Positions 49,486-58,129 of a DNA stretch of 64,000 nucleotides are shown here, one piece after another (the first letter of the stretch is position 1; every line of letters starts with the position of its first letter). Below the pieces are notes generated by a model. It was not told the DNA's origin. It ran no database searches and was given only the letters and a program-made list of their open reading frames with translations. The DNA comes from Bog-756 sp963701325. Its GTDB lineage: Bacteria; Actinomycetota; Acidimicrobiia; Acidimicrobiales; RAAP-2. The stretch is taken from the NCBI GenBank assembly GCA_963701325.1, contig OY969604.1, forward strand, positions 3,472,001 to 3,536,000, given 5' to 3'. A program made the translations under genes and the position numbers.

Positions 49486-50382
49486 TCAGCGACCCCAGAG
49501 CGCCGCCGGGCGGATCCCCCAGGCGACCTGTCGCGAGAGCTCGGCGCTCACCACCGGGAGATCTGCCGCGTGGGTCACCCCGATCAGCGTCGCGTCGGTG
49601 GTCCGCAGCCGTACCGCGAGTCCCGCACGGTCCCGCACCATGGCGGCCACCACCTCGGGGAGGAGGACCTCTCGCCGGCGCGCGCCGCCGCCGGCGCCGT
49701 CCGGCGTCTCGAGCACGTCCTCGTCGAGGCCGGAGGCGTCGAAGGCCGCGTGGAGGACATCCCAGATGGGGGCCTGGAACCCCCAGAGGTTGACCGAGGT
49801 CGGCTCGTCACCGGTCAGGTCCTTCGGTTCGAGACCGTCCTCTGCGACGAAGGCGGTCCCGTTTCCGATGCGGGTCACCTGACGGCGCTCCACCAATGTC
49901 TGGAGGAACCCGTCGGGCCCGACCGTGCAGATTCCGCGGGTGACCGGGTCGCCCGTCGCCACCGTGGCCCGAAGCCGGTACCCGACGAGGGCGTGCTCGG
50001 CCGCGCCGGACGCGAGCTGCTCCGAGAGGATCCCCATCGCCACCTCGCCGTAGACGTCGTCGGCGTTGCACACGGCGAAGGCCCGCTCACCGTCGAGGTG
50101 GCGCTCCGCGGCCAGTACCGCGTGCACCGTCCCGAGCGGGAGGCGCTGCTCGGCGTACGCGACCTCCACCGAGGCTGGCCAGCACCGGTCCACGTGGTAG
50201 CGGATGGCCGGCCCGGTTTCGGGGTGGAGCACCAGGACGATCCGACCGAAGCCGCTGGCGAGCGCGTCGCTCGCCAGGAGGTCGAGGACGGCCTCACCGC
50301 GCGGTCCGATGGGGGCCAGTGGCTTGCAGCCCCCGTACCGTCGGGCCAGTCCCGCGGCGAGGATCACCACCGGCGGGGCCAT
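49486..50382 (-). CDS. Nucleotidyltransferase (sugar-phosphate NTP-transferase type)
   Basis: The 298-residue product starts with the nucleotide-binding loop VVILAAGLARRYGGCKPLAP at residues about 5-24. GTVHAVLAAERHLDGERAFA and VCNADDVYGEVAMGILSEQL follow, where NADD is the metal-binding Asp site. Such enzymes activate a sugar phosphate as a nucleotide sugar. The rest diverges from known classes, so the substrate is open. An ATG at 50382 is preferred. A GTG at 50394 overlaps the FabH stop (GTGA). A frame extending to 51222 is a shadow. Confidence 0.8.
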   Translation of the reverse strand: MAPPVVILAAGLARRYGGCKPLAPIGPRGEAVLDLLASDALASGFGRIVLVLHPETGPAIRYHVDRCWPASVEVAYAEQRLPLGTVHAVLAAERHLDGERAFAVCNADDVYGEVAMGILSEQLASGAAEHALVGYRLRATVATGDPVTRGICTVGPDGFLQTLVERRQVTRIGNGTAFVAEDGLEPKDLTGDEPTSVNLWGFQAPIWDVLHAAFDASGLDEDVLETPDGAGGGARRREVLLPEVVAAMVRDRAGLAVRLRTTDATLIGVTHAADLPVVSAELSRQVAWGIRPAALWGR

Positions 50383-50390
50383 GCCCGGGG

Positions 50391-51326
50391 TCACCCTCCC
50401 CAGCGCAACACGGCACTGGCCCAGGTGATCCCGCCGCCGAACCCGGTCAAGAGGACGTGGTCCCCCTTGTTGAGCCGGCCAGTGTCGAGCGCTTCGGCGA
50501 GCGCGAGCGGGATCGAGGCCGAGGACGTGTTGCCGTAGCGGTCGATGATGACCACGGTCTTTTCCTCTGGCACGCCGAGTCGCTGGCTTGCAGCCGAGAT
50601 GATCCGTAGGTTCGCCTGGTGGGGCACGACGAGGTCGATGTCGTCGGCTGTGAGGCCGGCCTCGGCGATGGCCTGCTCGGCGGACTCCACCACGACCCGC
50701 ACCGCCTTGCGGAAGATCTCCTTGCCGTCCATGTAGAGATAACCGCCGTGGTCGCACTTGAGCAGGTGGCGCAGCGACCCGTCCGCTCCGAGCTTCCAGG
50801 AGAGCAGCTGGCCGGGCCCGTCGACGGCCTCGAGCACGACCGCGCCGGCACCGTCCCCGACCAGGACCGCCACCGACCGGTCGTCCCAGTCGGTGATGCG
50901 GCTGAGGGTCTCCGACCCGATGACCAGGAGGCGCTCGGCCCCGATGGCCAGGAGGCCGTGGGCGACGGTGAGTGCGTAGACGAAGCCGGAGCAGGCCGCG
51001 TTGACGTCGAAGGCCCCGCCGGGCACGCCGATACCGTCCTGCACGGTCGCAGAGGTCCCGGGCACGATCTGGTCGGGGGTGGTGGTCGCGAGGATGACCC
51101 CGTCGATCTCGTCGGGACGGCGGCCGGCGCGCTCGAGCGCGGCGAGTCCGGCATCGATGGCCAGCTGGGACGTCGTACCGCCGATGTGGCGTTCCCGGAT
51201 GCCGGTGCGCTCCTGGATCCACGCGTCGCTGGTGTCCAGGGTCACCGAGAGGTCGTCGTTCGTGACCACCTTGTCGGGTACGGCGATGCCGTGTCCGGTG
51301 ATGATCCCTCCGCGCCCGGTGATCAT
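50391..51326 (-). CDS. fabH: 3-oxoacyl-ACP synthase III (FabH-type KAS III)
   Basis: The 311-residue product has the triad of KAS III: Cys112 in NAACSGFVYALTVAHGLLA, His236 in DLVVPHQANLRIISAASQRL and Asn266 in RYGNTSSASIPLALAEALD. DTSDAWIQERTGIRERHIG near residue 31 is a signature. It condenses an acyl-CoA with malonyl-ACP to start fatty-acid or polyketide chains. Its place between a thiolase and a sugar nucleotidyltransferase suggests a special lipid rather than bulk fatty-acid synthesis, but that is inference. Three bases separate it from the thiolase stop. Confidence 0.9.
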   Translation of the reverse strand: MITGRGGIITGHGIAVPDKVVTNDDLSVTLDTSDAWIQERTGIRERHIGGTTSQLAIDAGLAALERAGRRPDEIDGVILATTTPDQIVPGTSATVQDGIGVPGGAFDVNAACSGFVYALTVAHGLLAIGAERLLVIGSETLSRITDWDDRSVAVLVGDGAGAVVLEAVDGPGQLLSWKLGADGSLRHLLKCDHGGYLYMDGKEIFRKAVRVVVESAEQAIAEAGLTADDIDLVVPHQANLRIISAASQRLGVPEEKTVVIIDRYGNTSSASIPLALAEALDTGRLNKGDHVLLTGFGGGITWASAVLRWGG

Positions 51327-51329
51327 CGT

Positions 51330-52511
51330 TCAGTCCGCCTCGAGGACGTGGATCCCGATGAACGCTGCATCCGTGGTGCCTGCATGGGAACCGATCATGC
51401 CACCTGTATTGGCCGCCACCGCCAATCGGGCCCCGGACACCTGGCGGGCGCCCGCCCGGTCGCGCAGCTGAGTGGTGAGCTCGACCACCTGGGCGATCCC
51501 GGTCGCACCGAGGGGGTGGCCGCGGCTCACCAGTCCACCGCTGGTGTTGACGGTCACCCCGGTGCCGCCGAGCGTGGTCTCGCCGGCTTCGGTTGCCGGT
51601 CCGGCGTCACCCGGCTTGAAGAGCCCGAGCGACTCGAGGGCGCAGAGCTCCTCGGCGCTGGTCGCGTCGTGAAGCTCGACCACGTCCACGTCGGCCGGGT
51701 CGACGCCCGCCGCGTTCCAGGCTGCCGTGGCCGTCTCGGCCAGACGGTCGTGGTAGTCGAGGTCGCCGTTGCCGGAACGCACGGTGCTCGACCGGATGCG
51801 CGGTGCCCCGGGCCGTGCCTGCGTGGAGAGGACCACCGCAGCTGCACCGTCGGTGAACGACGAGCACATGAGCCGGGTGAGGGGCGGCACGATGGTGGTC
51901 GACCCGAGGACCTCTTCGAGGGTCACCTCGCTCTGGAATTGGGCGTGCGGGTTGAGGGATCCGTGACGCCGAGCCTTGACGGCTGCCGCGGCCACCTGCT
52001 CGACGGTCGTTCCCCAGGCCTCCATGTGCTCGAGGGTCCAGCGCGCGTTGAGGGCCATCAGCACCGAGCCGGAAGGGTTCTCCCACCGGTCGTGCATGTA
52101 GGTGCGGTCGGTGGCCGGAACCCCGTCCTCGATGCCGGCCAGCGTCGCATCCCGGTCGCCGGTCCACATCTTCTCGACGCCCACTGCGAGCACGGTTCCG
52201 GCTCCACCCAGGGTGGCCATGGTGGCGAGGTGGAGTGCGGACGCTCCGCCGGCGCAGGAGTTGTCGACGTTGATGATCCCGGCGTTGCGCAGCCCGGCGT
52301 CGAGCAGGAGGGTCTGGCCCCGAATGCAGCCCTGGTCGAGCAGCCGGCCGGCGGTCGCATTGCCGAACACCACCAGATCGACCTCGGCGGCCGCCACCCC
52401 GGCGTCGGCCAGTGCGTCGGCCACCACGGTGTGGGCCATTTCACCCGCGGTCAGGTCGCGGCGTTGCATCGGGGTGGTCGCGGAACCGACGATGCGTGTG
52501 ACGCTGTTCAC
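51330..52511 (-). CDS. Thiolase-superfamily protein (SCP-x / acetyl-CoA acetyltransferase-like)
   Basis: The 393-residue product has the acyl-enzyme Cys86 in IINVDNSCAGGASALHLATM, then VVELHDATSAEELCALESLG and the His in GGLVSRGHPLGATGIAQVVE. These are the marks of the SCP-x/lipid-transfer thiolases, abundant in Actinobacteria and often involved in sterol or branched-acyl degradation. Unlike classical biosynthetic thiolases it lacks the CGSG end, having instead AVAANTGGMIGSHAG. GTG at 52511 overlaps the LLM stop by four bases (GTGA). Confidence 0.87.
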   Translation of the reverse strand: MNSVTRIVGSATTPMQRRDLTAGEMAHTVVADALADAGVAAAEVDLVVFGNATAGRLLDQGCIRGQTLLLDAGLRNAGIINVDNSCAGGASALHLATMATLGGAGTVLAVGVEKMWTGDRDATLAGIEDGVPATDRTYMHDRWENPSGSVLMALNARWTLEHMEAWGTTVEQVAAAAVKARRHGSLNPHAQFQSEVTLEEVLGSTTIVPPLTRLMCSSFTDGAAAVVLSTQARPGAPRIRSSTVRSGNGDLDYHDRLAETATAAWNAAGVDPADVDVVELHDATSAEELCALESLGLFKPGDAGPATEAGETTLGGTGVTVNTSGGLVSRGHPLGATGIAQVVELTTQLRDRAGARQVSGARLAVAANTGGMIGSHAGTTDAAFIGIHVLEAD

Positions 52512-53512
52512 CGGGCCCGGCTATCGGCGGGTTGCCGCGCGGTCCGCCGGAGGGCGGCCGACAGGCGCTCGAACTGGTCCAGGGGCTGGTCGGCGGTCAC
52601 GTAGACCACCACGTGGTCGGCTCCGGCCCGCCGGTAGCTGGCCACCGTTGCAGCCACGTCCGACGCGGTTCCGGCGACCAGGTGCCGCTCGAACGCCCTC
52701 GGCGGGATGCCGTAGAGCGACGACATCCAGGACGAGCCGCGGCGCAGCGCAGTCAGCGGGTCGTCGTCCACGGAGACGAAGAGCACCATGGCCGGGGTGA
52801 CCGACCCCGGTGCCCGCCCTGCGCGGTCGACTTCCTTGGCCAGGCGCTCGACGGCGTCTCCGTACTCGGACGCGGTGAGGAACAGTGGCATCCACCCGTC
52901 GGCGAGCGTCGCCGCCCGGCGCAACGCGGCCTCCGATGAACCGCCCACCCACACCGGTACCTGGGGAGGGACCGGAAGCTGACGGTAGCGAAACGACCCG
53001 GACCCGTCCCCGGGGCCCGCACCCTCCCCGCTCCTCCAGGAGCGCCGCAGCTCGCCGATGCCGAGGTCGAGCTGGCGTCCGCGGGTGTGGTAGTCGGCGC
53101 CGACTTCCTCGTACTCGCCCGGATGGCTGCCGACCCCGACCCCGAGGACGAACCGGCCACCCGAGAGGGACTGGAGCGTCGCAGCCTGTTTGGCGACCTC
53201 GGTCGCCCCGCGGAGCGGCAGCTGCAGCACGCACGTCCCGAGCGCGACCCGGTCGGTTGCTGTCGCGGCCACCGTGAGCGCGACGACGCACTCGAGGCAC
53301 GGCCCGTCCCAGAATTGGTGGTCGCAGGCCCACAGCGCATCGGCCCCGAGGGCTTCGGCCGCAGCGCAGAGCTGGGCCAGATCGTCCAGCGGATCGATTG
53401 CCGACCTGGTCCCCCCGTACGGTGCGGCCCAGGCCGGGGTCGTGTCCTGGACGAAGGTCGGGAGGATGAGTCCGATGGCCCCGAGGGGCCCGGCTGGCGG
53501 AACCGCGAGCAC
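52508..53512 (-). CDS. LLM-class F420-dependent oxidoreductase
   Basis: This is a TIM-barrel luciferase-like monooxygenase-family protein, about 334 residues from the GTG at 53512. It has LGADALWACDHQFWDGPCLE, VALGTCVLQLPLRGATEVAK, LSGGRFVLGVGVGSHPGEYE and QVPVWVGGSSEAALRRAATL. The pattern fits F420-dependent reductases or dehydrogenases such as FGD or Mer-type proteins rather than true luciferases. The frame continues to 53674, but that part is not protein-like. The start is not supported by a Shine-Dalgarno sequence. It heads the operon and is divergent from the NifU-domain gene. Confidence 0.82.
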   Translation of the reverse strand: MLAVPPAGPLGAIGLILPTFVQDTTPAWAAPYGGTRSAIDPLDDLAQLCAAAEALGADALWACDHQFWDGPCLECVVALTVAATATDRVALGTCVLQLPLRGATEVAKQAATLQSLSGGRFVLGVGVGSHPGEYEEVGADYHTRGRQLDLGIGELRRSWRSGEGAGPGDGSGSFRYRQLPVPPQVPVWVGGSSEAALRRAATLADGWMPLFLTASEYGDAVERLAKEVDRAGRAPGSVTPAMVLFVSVDDDPLTALRRGSSWMSSLYGIPPRAFERHLVAGTASDVAATVASYRRAGADHVVVYVTADQPLDQFERLSAALRRTARQPADSRAR

Positions 53513-53676
53513 AACGCATGGTATCCGCCGGTCCCGCCGGAGCGCGCCATCCGCCGGTCTGGCGGGACCTCCGGCCGGGTCGCGTCCGGCCTCTGCCCAG
53601 CGCACGGCAGAATGGAGGGGTGCCCCGGGCTGTCCGGCCCGGTGCGTCCGGCCACGAGCCGGTGGGAGGATCACCC

Positions 53677-54087
53677 GTGGACGAACCGATCGAGAACGCA
53701 GAGGAAGGCACCACAGACCCGACCAGGAGCGGGGCGGCAGATCCCGTCGGGGGGCCGCCAGCCGCCCCGGCCCTCACCGACCAGGAGCGCGGGGAGCGCC
53801 TGGCGGCCCTCACCGCGCTCATCGAGCTCATGCGACCGGCGGTGCAGGCCGACGGCGGGGACCTCGCCCTCCTGTCGGCCGACGTGGTCACCGGTGTGGT
53901 CGAGGTCCAGCTGCAGGGCGCCTGCAGCTCGTGCGCGGTGAGCGCGTCGACCCTCCAGGGCGGGGTCGAACGGATCCTGACCGAGCGGCTGGACTGGGTC
54001 ACCGAGGTGCTCGGTGGGGTCGACGAGTCGGTCGACCCCTTGATCAGCGGATCGATGGGTCGCGGGGGGTACGTCCCGAGCTTCTGA
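53677..54087 (+). CDS. NifU C-terminal-domain (Fe-S scaffold) protein
   Basis: The 136-residue product has a charged 50-residue N terminus and a NifU domain: LIELMRPAVQADGGDLALLS, VEVQLQGACSSCAVSASTLQ and GGVERILTERLDWVTEVLGG. The CSSC pair is the expected Fe-S cluster site, so it can carry or deliver clusters. The frame is open upstream to 53518, but GTG at 53677 follows GGGAGGA. It is a housekeeping-type gene and its link to the glycan genes is unclear. Confidence 0.88.
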   Translation: MDEPIENAEEGTTDPTRSGAADPVGGPPAAPALTDQERGERLAALTALIELMRPAVQADGGDLALLSADVVTGVVEVQLQGACSSCAVSASTLQGGVERILTERLDWVTEVLGGVDESVDPLISGSMGRGGYVPSF

Positions 54088-54118
54088 TCCGCACCGCCCT
54101 CGGCGCCCACCGGTGCCG

Positions 54119-54134
54119 TACGATCGGCCGATCG
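54119..54134 (+). promoter_or_regulatory. -10 like element before the membrane glycosyltransferase-like gene
   Basis: TACGAT at 54119-54124 is followed after nine bases by the GTG at 54134. The same TACGATCG core occurs at 29884 before the GT4 gene. There is no Shine-Dalgarno sequence here, so leaderless translation is possible. Confidence 0.35.
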
Positions 54135-55921
54135 TGGGTCCCACCCCCCAGACCGTGACGACCACCGTGGATCCGGTCCCTGCCAGCCGGCGGCCCCGCC
54201 TCTCCGACATCCCCACCCCCGGTGGCGTTCCCGGTGGACCCGACCGGCCGACGGCATGGCCGACCGTGCTGGCGTTCGGCGTGGTGGCCGTGCCCTTCGC
54301 CGTGGCCGTCGTACGGCTGCTGGCGTCTCCCTCCGCCCACCTCACCCTTCCCGACGACCTCGCGCTCATCGACCTGCACACCCGGCGCGCGCTGGTCTGG
54401 AAGCAGCAGCTCGGCGTCTTCGACCACAACAACTGGAACCATCCGGGGCCGGCCTACTTCTACCTGCTGTCCGTCGTCTACCGCGTGTTCGGATGGGGCG
54501 CACGCTCGCTGTTCCTCGGCGCCACGCTGCTCAACGGCGTGGCGGCGCTCTGTTGCGTGGGTGTGGTCCGCCGCAGGGCGACCCCGGCCCGCGCGCTCTG
54601 GGCCGCGCTCTGGATCTGTGTGCTGGCCTCGGTGCTGGCAGCGAGCGGGGCCGGGTCGACGACCTACTCCGAGAGCGTGCTCGGGGCGCTGGTCAGTCCC
54701 TGGAACCCGGTCGTTGTCGTCTTCCCGCTCCTCCTCCTCGTCCTGCTCTGCGCCGGGGCCGTCGACCGCTCCGGACTCTCGCTGGTCGGGGCCCTGGTGG
54801 TCGGGTCCTACGTCGTCCAGACCGACATCTCGACCCTCCCCGTCGTTGCGGTCGTGCTCGTGCTGTCCGGAGCCGTCTGGCTGGTGACAGCGGTGAGTGA
54901 CCGGGCGAGCCGACCCCTGGGGCGCGACGGACGCGCCGGCGGAGCCGGGTCGATGCTGGCGGCGGGCGGTCTCTTGGTGCTGGTGGTGATGTGGGTGCCG
55001 CCGGTGGTCCAGGAGCTGACCGGCAATCCGGGCAACCTGACCCTGCTTTACGACTTCTTCACGGCCTCACATCCCGGGTATCCGCTGAGCGCCGGCCTGT
55101 GGTCGTTCGCCGCGATGTCCGGGATCCTCGTCGAGGGTCCCGCCGAGGTGATGGGCTCACTCCTCGGCGGCACCCCCCTCCACGCCGGCATTGCCGTGGC
55201 CCTCGCGCTGGTGGCGGTGCTGGTGGCTGTTGCGGTCCTCGTGGTCGGTCTCCTCCAGCGGATGCGGTTCGCGGCCGGCATCGGACTCTTGAGCCTGGCG
55301 GGGTATGGCGCGCTCGTCCTGGCCGTCACCCATGTCGTCGGCTTCGTCTACGGGTACCTGGTGGTGTGGGCGGTCGCCCTCCCGGTGGCCGCGTGCATCG
55401 GGGTCGGCATGGTCCGCGTCCCGCTCTCCCGAGGCCTCTACCGGCGCCGTCCGGTCACCTCGACGATCGGCTTCCGGGCCGGGCTGGCGGTGGTGGCGGT
55501 TGCGGCCGGGGTGCTGCTCTGCGTCCGGGTCCTGGCAATCCCGCCGCTCGAGCGCGTCTCGGACCCCGACATCGGCCGCCTGGCCGCCCTGGTGACGCCG
55601 CACCTCGATCCGCACGGCCGGGTCGCTGTCGGGGACGGTGGTGCCGGGTCCGCCAAGACCCAGTTGCTCGACACCGAGGAGTTCATCGGCCTCGTCAACC
55701 TGCTCGACCAGGATGGCTACCACCCGACGGTCAACCACTTCTGGCGGGCGCAGTTCGGCCCCGGGTACGAGGAGAACGGCAAAGAGGACCATCAGGTGAT
55801 GCTCACCACCTGGACCGGCTCGTCACCGTCGCTGCCCGGCTACGTGGGCCGGATCGGGGACATGGCAGTCACGGTCACCGGCCGGGACGGCGTGACGGCG
55901 GCGTCCGACCGCGCCCCCTAA
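54134..55921 (+). CDS. Polytopic membrane protein, GT-C/GT39-like
   Basis: The 595-residue product has about 11 hydrophobic segments from VLAFGVVAVPFAVAVVRLLA to VAVAAGVLLCVRVLAIPPL. It has an early extracytoplasmic loop DDLALIDLHTRRALVW and FDHNNWNHPGPAYFYLLSVV, the acidic and HPGP pattern of ArnT/PMT-type GT-C enzymes. A small C-terminal extracytoplasmic domain follows. It would use a polyprenyl-phosphate sugar as donor. Alternative starts are a GTG at 54113 and GTGs near 54157. It is convergent with the SGNH acyltransferase and overlaps it by four bases. Confidence 0.75.
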   Translation: MGPTPQTVTTTVDPVPASRRPRLSDIPTPGGVPGGPDRPTAWPTVLAFGVVAVPFAVAVVRLLASPSAHLTLPDDLALIDLHTRRALVWKQQLGVFDHNNWNHPGPAYFYLLSVVYRVFGWGARSLFLGATLLNGVAALCCVGVVRRRATPARALWAALWICVLASVLAASGAGSTTYSESVLGALVSPWNPVVVVFPLLLLVLLCAGAVDRSGLSLVGALVVGSYVVQTDISTLPVVAVVLVLSGAVWLVTAVSDRASRPLGRDGRAGGAGSMLAAGGLLVLVVMWVPPVVQELTGNPGNLTLLYDFFTASHPGYPLSAGLWSFAAMSGILVEGPAEVMGSLLGGTPLHAGIAVALALVAVLVAVAVLVVGLLQRMRFAAGIGLLSLAGYGALVLAVTHVVGFVYGYLVVWAVALPVAACIGVGMVRVPLSRGLYRRRPVTSTIGFRAGLAVVAVAAGVLLCVRVLAIPPLERVSDPDIGRLAALVTPHLDPHGRVAVGDGGAGSAKTQLLDTEEFIGLVNLLDQDGYHPTVNHFWRAQFGPGYEENGKEDHQVMLTTWTGSSPSLPGYVGRIGDMAVTVTGRDGVTAASDRAP

Positions 55922-58116
55922 CCGGTTCCGGCGTCTCCGGCCGGCTCGGCCGTCGTGGCTGTGGCCGGTGTCGCCGCTGCAGCCCGCACCGCCTTCCCGA
56001 GCGCGTCCGCGTCGGACAGCAGCCACGGGGCGATCATGCCGGCCCCGGCTTGGGAGACGTGGATCCCGTCGGCGAAGCGCACCTCGATAGCGCCGATGGT
56101 CTGGTCGTAGTGGCCACCGGGGTCGAGCCGGGCGTTGAGGTCCGCCACCACCGCGCTGCCCTTCGAGTCAGAGGCCACCGTGCGGAGCAGACTGTTGTAC
56201 CGGTTCACGCGGGCCGGGTCGTCCTCCGGCCACGCCGCGCCGTCCGCCTGCTCGAGCTGGTGGTAGTAGGGCGCGGTCAACAGCACCACCGTCGCCCCCG
56301 TCGAGTGGAGGACGGTCACCGCCTGGGTCAGCGCGACGCGCTCGCCGGCGTCGAAGGCCGGCTCCCCGATGTGGGTCCACGTCTTGCCGACCAGCTGGTT
56401 GCGCACTTCGTACTCGCCCTCGGCCAGTAGGACCACATCAGGGTGGAAGGTATCGAGATCGGCCCGCCACCTGATGAGCTGGTCCGCGCAGGACACCCGG
56501 ATCGTCCCTCCCCGCGCGCCCTTCGTACCCGTGACCATCGTCCCGTGGAAGAGGGTCTCGTTCGTCGAGAGGCCGCAGCCGAACACCCCGTCCCCGGCAT
56601 AGTCGGTGTCGTAGGCGCCGGACGCCGGGCCGAGCCCGAACCCGAGGAAGCTCGCCTCGGAATCGCCGACCAGCAGGACCCGGATCGGACCGCCGGTCCC
56701 GGCCGCCACCGCCGGTACGGCTGCCTCGGTGCTCGCGTCGCCTCCGGTGTGTACGGTCAACGAGGTGCCGCCGGTCGGGACGACCGGGAGGGCGGCAACC
56801 GACGGCGTGGCCCCGGCGGTGGCCGCCACCAGGATGACCCCGGTGGCGCCGACGGCAACCGGCGTGGCGGCCCATCCGCGCCAGCCGCGGAGCACCCCGC
56901 GTCGGATCGGCATCTCGAGGAAGTGGAAGGAGACCGCGGCGATCCCGGCAGCGGTGACGACCCGCGCCACGAAGAGGTGCCACCCTAGGAGGCCGGTCCG
57001 CTGGTGATCGAGGACCAGGAAGACGGGCCAGTGCCAGAGGTAGAGCCCGTAGGAGATGGTTCCGAGGTAGCGCACCGGGCGGAGGGAGAGCGCCCGGGAC
57101 CACGGGCTGCCGGGCACCAGCGCCACGCTGGCGATGACGGCGGCGGTGGCCACGGCGACCAGCGCGAACCCGCCGTGGTAGATCCAGGAGGTGGCGCTGG
57201 TGGTGACCGCCGACATCCACACGACCACGCCGAGTCCGGCCCCGCCGACGCCGATGACCACGGCGCGCGCGGGCGTCGACAGGGCGAACGACCGCACCAG
57301 CGCCGTCGTGGTCACCGGACCGGTCCGCAGCCGGCGGGGGAGGGGATGGGCGAGCACGATGGCCAGGGCGGCGCCGACGAGCAGCGCCTGGGCCCGGGTG
57401 TCGGTCCCGTAGTACACGCGGCTCTCGCCCGCGCCGCCGTCGTAGAGCACGGACATCGCAACCGCGCTGGCCACCGCGCCGGTCACGGTGATCGCGAGCA
57501 GCACCCGGAGCGAGCGCGTCCAGTGGAGGAGGCCGAGGACGATGAGGGGCCAGACCAGATAGAACTGCTCCTCGATCGAGAGCGACCAGGTGTGGACGAG
57601 GGGGCGCGGGGTGTTGAGCGCGGCGAAGTAGCCCTGTCCCCCCGAGATCTGGTGCCAGTTGTTCACGTAGAGGAGCGTGGCGGCCGCGTCACCGCGCAGC
57701 TGCCCGAGGGTGTCGGGCGAGGCGAGGAAGATCCCGTAGAGGGCCACCCCGAGGAGCAACGCGAGCAGCGCCGGTACCAACCGGCGTACCCGGTGACCCC
57801 AGAATCGGAGCAGGCCGATCCCGGCGTTCTGACGGAACTCGGAGACGAGCAGGCCGGTGATCAGGAAGCCCGAGAGTACGAAGAAGACATCGACCCCGAA
57901 GAATCCGCCGCCGGCCCACGAGATGCCACCGTGGAAGAGGAGGACGAGGGCGATCCCGATGGCGCGGACGCCGTCGAGCGCGGGGATCCGGCCGAGTGCC
58001 GGCTCGGGGGCCTCGCCGCGGGGTCCGGTTCCCCCGGTCTCCCCGGCTGTGGCCTCGTGCCCCACAGCTGTGCCCACCTGCGAATCGTAGCTCCCGACTG
58101 GTCCGTTCCCGGGCAC
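55918..58116 (-). CDS. Acyltransferase 3 with C-terminal SGNH domain (OafA-like)
   Basis: The 732-residue product has the acyltransferase-3 membrane domain (IPALDGVRAIGIALVLLFHG, GVDVFFVLSGFLITGLLVSE, THTWSLSIEEQ-like VHTWSLSIEEQFYLVW, RYLGTISYGLYLWHWPVF) at residues about 40-420. An SGNH hydrolase-like domain follows from about 490, with VLLVGDSEASFLGFGL as block I with the Ser and FADGIHVSQAGAGMIAPWLL as block V with Asp and His. OafA-type proteins O-acetylate surface polysaccharides, and the SGNH part transfers the acyl group. The GTG start is uncertain. The preceding gene ends 13 bases upstream. Confidence 0.88.
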   Translation of the reverse strand: MPGNGPVGSYDSQVGTAVGHEATAGETGGTGPRGEAPEPALGRIPALDGVRAIGIALVLLFHGGISWAGGGFFGVDVFFVLSGFLITGLLVSEFRQNAGIGLLRFWGHRVRRLVPALLALLLGVALYGIFLASPDTLGQLRGDAAATLLYVNNWHQISGGQGYFAALNTPRPLVHTWSLSIEEQFYLVWPLIVLGLLHWTRSLRVLLAITVTGAVASAVAMSVLYDGGAGESRVYYGTDTRAQALLVGAALAIVLAHPLPRRLRTGPVTTTALVRSFALSTPARAVVIGVGGAGLGVVVWMSAVTTSATSWIYHGGFALVAVATAAVIASVALVPGSPWSRALSLRPVRYLGTISYGLYLWHWPVFLVLDHQRTGLLGWHLFVARVVTAAGIAAVSFHFLEMPIRRGVLRGWRGWAATPVAVGATGVILVAATAGATPSVAALPVVPTGGTSLTVHTGGDASTEAAVPAVAAGTGGPIRVLLVGDSEASFLGFGLGPASGAYDTDYAGDGVFGCGLSTNETLFHGTMVTGTKGARGGTIRVSCADQLIRWRADLDTFHPDVVLLAEGEYEVRNQLVGKTWTHIGEPAFDAGERVALTQAVTVLHSTGATVVLLTAPYYHQLEQADGAAWPEDDPARVNRYNSLLRTVASDSKGSAVVADLNARLDPGGHYDQTIGAIEVRFADGIHVSQAGAGMIAPWLLSDADALGKAVRAAAATPATATTAEPAGDAGTG

Positions 58117-58129
58117 GCGCCCGGCCCGC

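Noticed and set aside
52521..54257. Minus-strand 578-codon frame across the LLM and NifU genes
   Set aside because: It is an alternative frame of the LLM gene extended antisense to NifU; no protein family is visible.
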